A stretch of 23,689 bases of DNA from a virus. The notes below the pieces were generated by a model. The model was not told the DNA's origin, did not search any database, and saw only the letters and a list, made by a program, of their open reading frames with translations. Each line of letters opens with the position of its first letter. Position 1 is the first letter of the stretch. Positions 7,818 through 14,532 of this stretch are shown here, in pieces. Position numbers and translations under genes: made by a program. The DNA lies in IMG/VR virus record IMGVR_UViG_3300037584_000209, positions 1 to 23,689 of that record; one strand, given 5' to 3'.

Positions 7818-8882
7818 TTAACTAAAACCTGGTATTGCTTTTAAACTTCCTGGTTTTGCAATTGCACCGTAAATACCAGCAAGTGTTGATCCAACTCCTA
7901 ATGCAGTTTGTAATGGTGTAGGGTTAGGTATGTTTTGTGTTGATGTACCTGATCCTCTCATTCCACCCATGATACCAGTTGTGATATCTGCAAATCTATT
8001 TAACTCTTCTTGTGGTTGGAATGCAGCCATTCTTGTAGCTTCTCTTTGTGCATCAAGTCTAGCTTGTTCTTGCGCCTGGTTCAGTGCGCCCAACTGACCT
8101 AAACGTGCTATATCTGTTCCTTGTAATGATTGTAAACCTTGTCCAAACTGTGCTTGTTGACCAGCTAATCCAGATTGAAATGCACCTAAACCTTGCGTTG
8201 CTTGTGCTAAACCAAATCTATTTGCAATGTCTTGTTGTCTAGCTTGTTGTGCTTGACCAAAACCTTGTTGCAAGAGACCGGCTTGTAACAATGCACGTTC
8301 TCTCGCAGCCCCTGTGCCGAACTCTGCGAGTTGCACTCCCGCTCGACCACTGCCGAGCGCACCCAAAGCTGTTTGTTGATCTCTGATCTGTTGTTCTTGT
8401 ATTTGTTTATTACGGTCAAATTCTGCTAATGTTGCATCAATCACTTGTGATTGATAAGGTGACATAAAATCTTGTACACCTTGTTGAAAAGATTGTGCAC
8501 CTGTTCCAACTCCACCTAATTGTCCAAGAGCCGCGGTTCCTAAACCTTGAGCTAACCCTGCTTGTGTTTGTGCTGTTTGTAAAAATGGTTCAAATGATCC
8601 TATACCAGCTACTGCTCTTCTTTGAGCTTCTTGTTGTAGTGCATCTTGCCCTGCAACTTGTGGTGCAATACCTGCTAAATTTTGTTGTCTTACTTCAAAT
8701 GCTCTTGCAGCATCTTGTCTTGCTTTAAAACCTTCAGCTGTCTCACCTGCTCCTTGTGTTAAACCACCTATACCTGTTGTTACAACTGGAACGTTTTGTA
8801 ATCCTAAAGTTTGTTCAGCTAATTTTTTACCTATATCTTCTACAAATGGTGCGGGTCGATTTATTACGGTTTCTGTTGCCAT
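7818..8882 (-). CDS. Gln/Ala/Gly-rich internal virion (ejection-type) protein (354 aa)
   Basis: Composition is dominated by Gln, Ala, Gly and Leu in short AQ/GQ/LQ repeats with predicted long helices. The diagnostic patch is FMSPYQSQVIDATLAEFDR (139-157) followed by GALGSGRAGVQLAE (174-187). This pairing recurs in short-tailed phage proteins usually annotated as internal or structural proteins and resembling small ejection proteins. A hydrophobic C-terminal stretch (PLQTALGVGSTLAGIYGA, 323-340) could insert into a membrane. The DNA for residues about 175-205 is conspicuously GC-richer than its surroundings. The start shares a base with the preceding stop (TAATG). Virion location is likely by family resemblance; the membrane-channel role is inference. 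Confidence 0.7.
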   Translation of the reverse strand: MATETVINRPAPFVEDIGKKLAEQTLGLQNVPVVTTGIGGLTQGAGETAEGFKARQDAARAFEVRQQNLAGIAPQVAGQDALQQEAQRRAVAGIGSFEPFLQTAQTQAGLAQGLGTAALGQLGGVGTGAQSFQQGVQDFMSPYQSQVIDATLAEFDRNKQIQEQQIRDQQTALGALGSGRAGVQLAEFGTGAARERALLQAGLLQQGFGQAQQARQQDIANRFGLAQATQGLGAFQSGLAGQQAQFGQGLQSLQGTDIARLGQLGALNQAQEQARLDAQREATRMAAFQPQEELNRFADITTGIMGGMRGSGTSTQNIPNPTPLQTALGVGSTLAGIYGAIAKPGSLKAIPGFS

Positions 8883-10963
8883 TATATGACTTCTCCTAGT
8901 CTTTGTGATGTTTGAAACATTTTACGTGCGCCTTCTAAGCCTTGCGATTCTTCTGATACTTCACCTCCGGCTTCGAGGTTTTTCATCATGTTATACATGA
9001 CTTCTGCGCCTTTGTCTATATCTCCCTCACCAGCATTTCTTACAGCATCAGCTGTAAATACGAATTCATTTTTAGATAGTCTAGCTGGTACGTCGTCAGC
9101 TCTTTCCATTCTACCCATATCTACAAAACCACCTGTCTCTCTATAGTCTTTTTCTTTACCATCCATATCTAATAATGGCATAGTCTTTTTGGCTACTGGT
9201 TCTACATTACCACCATCAGCCACTTTCATTCTTGGACCACCATAAAAATCAAATTCACTACCCATGCCTCTTACACTTTGTGAAGGTGTTAATTGATTCT
9301 GTGCATAATAAGAAGCTAAATCAAATTCATCATCGTCTTGTTTTGCTGTCATAAGACCTGATAATAATGATGCTCCCAACATACTTTTTATAGGATTTGC
9401 TTTTATAAGACCTAATAAACCTTTTGATTTAAAACCCAGTGAGGGAGGTAATGTTTTACCACCTAATAATAACTGTTTAAAAGCTAAACCTTTTCCTGAA
9501 GAAAATAAATTTGCCATAGGTCCCATGCCTGCCAAACCAAATCCAGCTCCTAATAATGCAGCTTTACCTATTGGTGACTTTGCAAGTTTCTTGACACCTC
9601 TTACAGCTTTCTTTAATCCTTTTGCTATACCACCTAATAAGAATGCTTCTCTGTTTAGGCTCATTAATCCACCATCTTTTGCTTGTTGATAAAATTCTTC
9701 TATATCTTGAATAGTTGCTGGAGCATTAGGGTCATTAAATTTTTCTATGTTTTGTAATATTTCTTCATTAGAAATACCCATTATATCTTTTAAATTTTTT
9801 TGAGGTCCTTCCAACATTTTTTTCTGCATATCAGTTAGATCTGCTAACATCATGTTATCATCTTCTTCATCTTGATATAGATTTACCAAATCTTTTAAAT
9901 CAAATTTTGTAAAATTAGATGGTGTTTTAATATCTTTTTTTGTTTTTAATGTAGTGACATTTCCACCACCAACATTTGTAGGAGTTGTTTTAGGTCCGTC
10001 TCCACCGCCTCCTGTAAAAATACTACCACCATATTCTTGTTCTGGATTTCTATTACCACCATAATTTCCACCAGCTGATGCTCCTCCTGCTGGACCATTT
10101 TTAAAACCTATTCTGCCACCGTCAGCTGCAAACTGTGTGCCTGCAATTCTTGGTGTTAGTAAAGATAATGGGTTTACGTATTCTTCTACTTTAGGCTCGA
10201 CTGATCTTATACCCACAAAACAATATGCAGGTGGGTTTGGTCCTAAACATGGGTCTTGTATACCACCCTCTCCTCCTATATCTTTCGGTATATTTGGTCC
10301 AGGAAATAATTCATCATATTTAGTTTGTGTCATATCTCCTTTTCTTAATAAATCTTCTGCTTCAAATACTCTTCCTAATAAATCTTTTCCAGAAGAAAAT
10401 TTATTTACATCACCTTCTGTTTTTTGTTGAGAAAGATATGGTCCACTCGTTGCAATATCTAATAAATCTTCTTCTGACATTAATTCAAATTGTTCTGGAA
10501 TCTTACCTGTTAGTGCATCAATTGTTGCACCTACAAAACCTGTAAATCCAGGATCTTTTATTAAACCAAGTCTTTTTAAAGCTAAAACTTTATTTCTATT
10601 TAAAGATGCTTGTATTAATTTATTTCTAGTTCTATCAAGAAAACCTATTCCTTTTGGCACAGGTGTTGGAATAAAACGTTTATCTTTTTGTAATTGTGGT
10701 GGTAATGGTGGACCGTCTGATCCTTTATAAGAATCTATTGTTCCTTCTGATCTTCTTTTATTGTATTCAGATTTAGTCATTCCTCTTTGTTGAACATCTA
10801 AATCTCTGCCCTTACCAGTACCTCCTCTTGTACCTCCTCCTACGGATGTGCCTGGAGACATGGGTGATCCTTTTTTAGTGTCAGCTTGTGCACCTTTAAA
10901 GAACCCTATACGTCCTCCTTGTGCTAATAATTGTTTTGCTTGTTGTGCTCTAGTTATGGCCAT
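8882..10963 (-). CDS. Multidomain internal virion protein with two GGRIGF motifs (693 aa)
   Basis: A modular, low-complexity protein. GGRIGFFKG (16-24) is followed by a Gly/Lys/Arg-rich linker, and GGRIGFKNG (282-290) by a second Gly-rich linker to about 340. An acidic segment spans 350-430. A strongly cationic amphipathic stretch (GGIAKGLKKAVRGVKKLAKS, 444-463) then runs into hydrophobic Gly/Ala/Leu-rich segments (466-485 and 513-539). The C-terminal module has ADDVPARLSKNEFVFTADAV (622-641), a conserved tail I recognise from many marine phage structural proteins without an assigned function. Cationic-helix-plus-hydrophobic segments fit a membrane-active ejection protein. It lies between a 56-residue microprotein and the 354-residue protein; the stop overlaps the next ATG. 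Function is inferred from context only. Confidence 0.7.
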   Translation of the reverse strand: MAITRAQQAKQLLAQGGRIGFFKGAQADTKKGSPMSPGTSVGGGTRGGTGKGRDLDVQQRGMTKSEYNKRRSEGTIDSYKGSDGPPLPPQLQKDKRFIPTPVPKGIGFLDRTRNKLIQASLNRNKVLALKRLGLIKDPGFTGFVGATIDALTGKIPEQFELMSEEDLLDIATSGPYLSQQKTEGDVNKFSSGKDLLGRVFEAEDLLRKGDMTQTKYDELFPGPNIPKDIGGEGGIQDPCLGPNPPAYCFVGIRSVEPKVEEYVNPLSLLTPRIAGTQFAADGGRIGFKNGPAGGASAGGNYGGNRNPEQEYGGSIFTGGGGDGPKTTPTNVGGGNVTTLKTKKDIKTPSNFTKFDLKDLVNLYQDEEDDNMMLADLTDMQKKMLEGPQKNLKDIMGISNEEILQNIEKFNDPNAPATIQDIEEFYQQAKDGGLMSLNREAFLLGGIAKGLKKAVRGVKKLAKSPIGKAALLGAGFGLAGMGPMANLFSSGKGLAFKQLLLGGKTLPPSLGFKSKGLLGLIKANPIKSMLGASLLSGLMTAKQDDDEFDLASYYAQNQLTPSQSVRGMGSEFDFYGGPRMKVADGGNVEPVAKKTMPLLDMDGKEKDYRETGGFVDMGRMERADDVPARLSKNEFVFTADAVRNAGEGDIDKGAEVMYNMMKNLEAGGEVSEESQGLEGARKMFQTSQRLGEVI

Positions 10964-10972
10964 TTTACTATT

Positions 10973-11143
10973 CTATTTTGTTTTAGGAAAAATATCAAGG
11001 CTTGGCATTATTACTCTTACATCTTTTCTTATCTCTGATTCAGGTATGCCTTTTGCTTTCCATTCTTCATCATTTTTGTATTTTTCCCCTGTTCTAAGGT
11101 TATATATCTCCTCTATTATTTCTTTTGGTTTTAATACTTGCAT
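10973..11143 (-). CDS. Small conserved hypothetical protein (56 aa)
   Basis: A charged soluble microprotein reading MQVLKPKEIIEEIYNL, then LRTGEKYKNDEEWKAKG, and ending DVRVIMPSLDIFPKTK. The ATG shares a base with the stop of the upstream 113-residue gene (TAATG), and the stop lies 9 bases before the next start. Same-strand packing, coupled start and non-random protein-like sequence support a real gene. There is no membrane segment and no metal-binding motif. It lies between a beta-rich structural protein and the ejection-protein block, so it may be a minor virion or assembly factor. Not recognised beyond vague resemblance to small marine phage proteins. Confidence 0.72.
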   Translation of the reverse strand: MQVLKPKEIIEEIYNLRTGEKYKNDEEWKAKGIPESEIRKDVRVIMPSLDIFPKTK

Positions 11144-11484
11144 TATGTTGTTACCTCTCTTGGCTGTATTTCTAATATAGAGGCTATGACGTGCAGCTCA
11201 TTCGCGTCAGCAGCTTGTACTTTTAATGCTTCACTTTCCTCCATTACAAGAGGATTAGTTAAAAGTTCTGTTGTTGCCTTAGATGCTATTGTTTTATCTT
11301 TAAATAAATTAAATATGGCACCACTAGAATTTACTAGTGTTACCGTTATCGTGGTCCCTGATCCAGCATCCTCGGATACTAACAATGATTTAACAACAGC
11401 GGCTTTGAAACTAGGCACTGTGTATAATGTGGTTAAACCTGTTGTAGTTAAATCTGCTTTTTTATTTATAAAACTATTTGCCAT
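11143..11484 (-). CDS. Small beta-rich structural protein, paralogue of the 130-aa protein (113 aa)
   Basis: An almost all-beta, Thr/Ser/Val-rich protein starting MANSFINKKADLTTTGLTTL, without signal peptide or TM segment. It aligns along its length with the 130-residue protein at 20103-20495. TTLYTVPSFKAAVVKSLLVS corresponds to TTLMTVASNKVVKINRITVA; KTIASKATTELLTNPLVMEE corresponds to KTISVPADSTLVLLDTPIYL; both end in a short (V/F)xxS strand. Small beta-sandwich proteins of this sort in phage morphogenesis clusters are usually decoration or tail-associated proteins; which applies here is not shown. Both its start and its stop are TAATG fusions with the neighbouring small genes. Confidence 0.75.
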   Translation of the reverse strand: MANSFINKKADLTTTGLTTLYTVPSFKAAVVKSLLVSEDAGSGTTITVTLVNSSGAIFNLFKDKTIASKATTELLTNPLVMEESEALKVQAADANELHVIASILEIQPREVTT

Positions 11485-11648
11485 TAATTTAAAAAGAAGT
11501 TTTGTGCTTCTACCTCATCTTTTAATTCCTCTTGAAACGTTGTGTTTAATTTTTCTACAATTGCATCAAGATCTCTTACTTGTGCTTCTGCTGTACCTAA
11601 ATCATATTGAGGTGCAGGTCTAGTTAATACTTGTACTATCTTTGCCAT
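11484..11648 (-). CDS. Small coiled-coil-like hypothetical protein (54 aa)
   Basis: Begins MAKIVQVLTRPAPQYDLGTA. Residues about 21-50 are a single charged helix (EAQVRDLDAIVEKLNTTFQE) with hydrophobic residues at heptad-like spacing, suggesting a coiled coil or helical oligomer. The ATG shares its A with the stop of the 728-residue hub gene (TAATG) and its own stop shares a base with the next ATG. The identical junction style on both sides, and a family feel I recall from short marine phage proteins beside the hub gene, support it. A small tail-associated or chaperone role is possible but unproven. Confidence 0.75.
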   Translation of the reverse strand: MAKIVQVLTRPAPQYDLGTAEAQVRDLDAIVEKLNTTFQEELKDEVEAQNFFLN

Positions 11649-13834
11649 TATCTACGTCCGTCCGGTTGTGTATCTAATCTAAAAGTTCCTAACTTCCAAC
11701 TTTGATTAGTCGATGTATTTTCTATTTTTAAAGATACAGCTCTAGCTCTTGCACGTGTGTCTACTTTTTGTGTAGAAGAACTTATATCAAAAGGTCCAAG
11801 AGATGAGCTTGCTCTGTTATCATTTGGAAAATTTCTTAAATTTAATGTAACTCTGGTATTACCAGTCTGTGATATAAAATCAGGTATAAATCTTCTTATC
11901 TTCATAATAAACTCACCATCTCCTCTAAAGGTTGCAATACCCGTTGATTGTCCTGTAGCAGATGCTCTTTGTGCCGTAATGTCAAAATCTCCAGAAGATA
12001 TGTTTGCAGTAATTGCAGTTGTAGTTCCACCTTGAACTTGATCTGTCCCTGTTTCATGTTGATAGTATATTGTTCTACCTTCTGTGTTGCCCACAACATC
12101 AAAAGATGAATCATTACCTGCAGTGTATTCTGTTGCGTGTGGGCTACCAAACACGGCAGAGTCTTGCCACATTGTTCTAGCTAACGTACCTACAGTCCAT
12201 ACAGGTCTTTGAGGTGAAGAGTCAAAATAGTTATATGCAACCATTCTGTTTACAACAGAGGATGAAGAAGTTGGATAAAACCACATAACCTCACCAAAAA
12301 GATTATTTAATCCAGCAGATACCATTTGATTACCAGACTCTAAATTTATATCATCATACACGTGATCTTCTACTAAACACGGTAATGATTCTAACTTACC
12401 AGCATATCTAAAGAAACCATTCTCTGACATCCAATACGCAGAACCATCTACTTCCACACATGCGTTTTGTCCAACAAGTCCGCAGTTAGTTCCAACTTGT
12501 GAAAAGGCAAACGTAAATGGTTGACCAACAAAACGTTGTGTAAATAATGCTGTGTCAGTCCAAACATAGATCGCATCTCTACCTCTGATTGCTCCTCTGA
12601 TCTGTGATCCGTCGGCTAGTCTTTGTGTACCAGCTGTATTGGTTGCTGTAGGTGTATATGTGTTTATATCTTCTTGATCTGAAAATCTCACAAACATATC
12701 GTCTTGTGTTGTTGGATCACCAATAGTTGTTTCTGTTCCAAAAAATACTAAGTGTCTATCAGGTGTAGATACTAACATATGTCTTGATGCCGTTGGTGCA
12801 CCAGATATGATAGTTGCTCTATTAGATGTTGCATCTGTTGCTGCAGAGTTCCATTCAAATACAGCACTGTCATGAATAAGACAGATTGCTTTGTCACCAA
12901 AATTATCTAATGACCACATACCAGGTTCTAATACTAAGTCACCTGATGCTGCCTCACCCCATGCTACAAAATTTGTCGAACTTGTAATAGTTGCACCACC
13001 ACTATGAGCTGCTGCTGTTGTTCCTGCTACACCTCTTGTAACACCTGTAAGTTCACCTGTAGCTGCGATACCTGTGTAAGATATTTCTTCGCTATCTATA
13101 ATTATAAAATTTGTGCCTGCTGTTGGAAACTGTGATGAGTCAACTAATATAATACCTGTAGTTACAGAACTATTAATACCATTTTGTAAAGTGGTTGCAG
13201 GTTCACCTGATACTTCACCACCCCATGATCCTAATGACCAACCAAAACCTTTTGCTTGCACCGCTGGTCCCACAGGATAATAATGTTGTACTCGAATACC
13301 ACCTGATGTTGTTGCACCAGATCCTGATTCTGCTGATGGCATTGTGACCGTAATGGTTGTAGCGTTGGGGACTGTCGTCACCATAAATTTTTTATCATTA
13401 AAATCTGAAGCTGCAAAATTAGAATTAGTAATAGCTGAAAAACTATCTAATAATACTATATCTTGTGCAGATATACCATGATCACCGCTAAAAGTTATCG
13501 TAACTTCAGCTGATCCATTGGTCGTGGTAAATGCACTTGTAAGCGTTGTTGTAGATTTAATAGGATGTATGTCATAATAAACACCACCAGAAAATGCATA
13601 TAAAATTCTGTTTGTGCCTATAATCGCATATTTTCTAGATAAACTATTTACAAAATGATGAAGACCTCTACCTGCTCCTGTAAGAGCATCATCTCCTAAT
13701 TGTTTCCAACCACCTATTTTTTCAGGTGTACCATATCTAAACCTAACATTATCACAGTCGGTCCATTGACCCTCTGCTCCCGTGTCGGTTATTTGTTTAT
13801 TTATACCTGGTTGAAATCCTATTTTTTGTAACAT
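11648..13834 (-). CDS. Tail hub / DNA-stabilisation-type structural protein (728 aa)
   Basis: A large beta-rich virion protein. The N-terminal signature is GFQPGINKQITDTGAEGQW (6-24), then DCDNVRFRYGTPEKIGGW (26-43). It recurs in marine short-tailed phages and is reminiscent of packaged-DNA stabilisation or tail-needle-base proteins such as P22 gp10, whose role is closing the portal channel after packaging. Repeated short beta units across residues 60-600 suggest a propeller-like or nozzle architecture. Residues about 219-285 hold a Gly/Thr-rich insert with IDSEEISYTG and LTGVTRGVAGTTAAAHSGGA, a module seen in many unrelated phage proteins. There is no obvious Shine-Dalgarno except AGTAGG, which lies in the loop of a hairpin that holds the start codon. 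The stop is fused with the next ATG. Hub-versus-nozzle assignment is uncertain. Confidence 0.75.
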   Translation of the reverse strand: MLQKIGFQPGINKQITDTGAEGQWTDCDNVRFRYGTPEKIGGWKQLGDDALTGAGRGLHHFVNSLSRKYAIIGTNRILYAFSGGVYYDIHPIKSTTTLTSAFTTTNGSAEVTITFSGDHGISAQDIVLLDSFSAITNSNFAASDFNDKKFMVTTVPNATTITVTMPSAESGSGATTSGGIRVQHYYPVGPAVQAKGFGWSLGSWGGEVSGEPATTLQNGINSSVTTGIILVDSSQFPTAGTNFIIIDSEEISYTGIAATGELTGVTRGVAGTTAAAHSGGATITSSTNFVAWGEAASGDLVLEPGMWSLDNFGDKAICLIHDSAVFEWNSAATDATSNRATIISGAPTASRHMLVSTPDRHLVFFGTETTIGDPTTQDDMFVRFSDQEDINTYTPTATNTAGTQRLADGSQIRGAIRGRDAIYVWTDTALFTQRFVGQPFTFAFSQVGTNCGLVGQNACVEVDGSAYWMSENGFFRYAGKLESLPCLVEDHVYDDINLESGNQMVSAGLNNLFGEVMWFYPTSSSSVVNRMVAYNYFDSSPQRPVWTVGTLARTMWQDSAVFGSPHATEYTAGNDSSFDVVGNTEGRTIYYQHETGTDQVQGGTTTAITANISSGDFDITAQRASATGQSTGIATFRGDGEFIMKIRRFIPDFISQTGNTRVTLNLRNFPNDNRASSSLGPFDISSSTQKVDTRARARAVSLKIENTSTNQSWKLGTFRLDTQPDGRR

Positions 13835-13854
13835 AAAAACCTACTTTTTATGTT
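13830..13854 (-). promoter_or_regulatory. Perfect 10-bp hairpin holding the hub gene start codon
   Basis: AACATAAAAA (13830-13839) and TTTTTATGTT (13845-13854) are perfect reverse complements around a 5-base centre. In the minus-strand mRNA the loop is GUAGG, the only Shine-Dalgarno-like sequence, while the AUG of the 728-residue protein (13834-13832) lies in the 3' arm. It could tune translation or be an RNase III processing site. The all-A/T stem is of modest stability. Confidence 0.5.
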
Positions 13855-13895
13855 CTATATCAGTTTTTATACAGAAGCAATATTTTTAAGAATTA

Positions 13896-14486
13896 CTAAA
13901 GTTTAGGCCACTCGCCTAAAGGTCTAGTATACACAGGGCTCTCTTCTGTGCCTGTGTTAGTGTATGTGTATAAAGTTTCCATAGCCGCCGCGTCAGCTGC
14001 ACCATCGATTGCTGTTTCCATCTCATTAGATCTAGTTCTAACAGCTGCTCTGTAAGTGGCTATATCAGATGGTATTGTGGATCCAGCATCCTCTGCTTTT
14101 CTGACCACATACCAATCACTTGATGACAGTAAACCTTTAGCTTGTGCCTTTATTTCTTTTTTAAATATCGTTTTTAGACCTTCGATAATTACTTGATTAC
14201 CGTCTTGATCTAAAACATTATTTCCATTTTGATCAACTGCATCTTTATCATCTACATCTTTACCTGTAGCTGGCGCATAACTTGCTGTAACAGCATTGTT
14301 TGCAAACACCATAGATTCCGCACCGTTCCAATAGTATCTTGAATTTTTTAAATTAGTGTTATCGTATATTATTTCATAAACACCTTGTGCTTCTCTTTGA
14401 GAAACAGTTGTCTCAGGAGACAAACCAAACGACCCAAGGTTAGAGTTTGCTCTTACGATTTGATTATTTTCTACTTTTGCATACAT
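13896..14486 (-). CDS. Tail-fibre assembly / chaperone-like protein (196 aa)
   Basis: Begins MYAKVENNQIVRANSNLG, a short beta start typical of phage tail assembly proteins. The second half has LLSSSDWYVVRKAEDAG (118-134) followed by a helical segment with YRAAVRTRSNEME and a C-terminal WPKL. The LLxxxDWYxxRKxE plus IPxxIxxYRxxVR pattern is the hallmark I know from tail-fibre assembly / XkdW-like proteins. In the middle, DQNGNNVLDQDGNQV is a small tandem repeat. It lies directly after the four fibre genes, as chaperones often do, behind an excellent ribosome site (AAAAGGAGATCAAT before the ATG). A role in folding or attaching the upstream fibres is the likely reading. Confidence 0.7.
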   Translation of the reverse strand: MYAKVENNQIVRANSNLGSFGLSPETTVSQREAQGVYEIIYDNTNLKNSRYYWNGAESMVFANNAVTASYAPATGKDVDDKDAVDQNGNNVLDQDGNQVIIEGLKTIFKKEIKAQAKGLLSSSDWYVVRKAEDAGSTIPSDIATYRAAVRTRSNEMETAIDGAADAAAMETLYTYTNTGTEESPVYTRPLGEWPKL

Positions 14487-14532
14487 ATTGATCTCCTTTT
14501 ATTGTATTTTTAATTTATTGTCTATACCTATT

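Noticed and set aside
11138-11623. 161-codon plus-strand frame antisense to the 113- and 54-residue genes
   Set aside because: The minus-strand genes here have fused TAATG junctions and protein-like sequence; the plus frame has neither a ribosome site nor a recognisable domain.
13855-13895. Promoter in the 61-base gap before the hub gene (minus strand TTGCTT, about 15 bases, TATAGA)
   Set aside because: Both hexamers are weak and the spacing is short; in this AT-rich DNA such matches are expected by chance.
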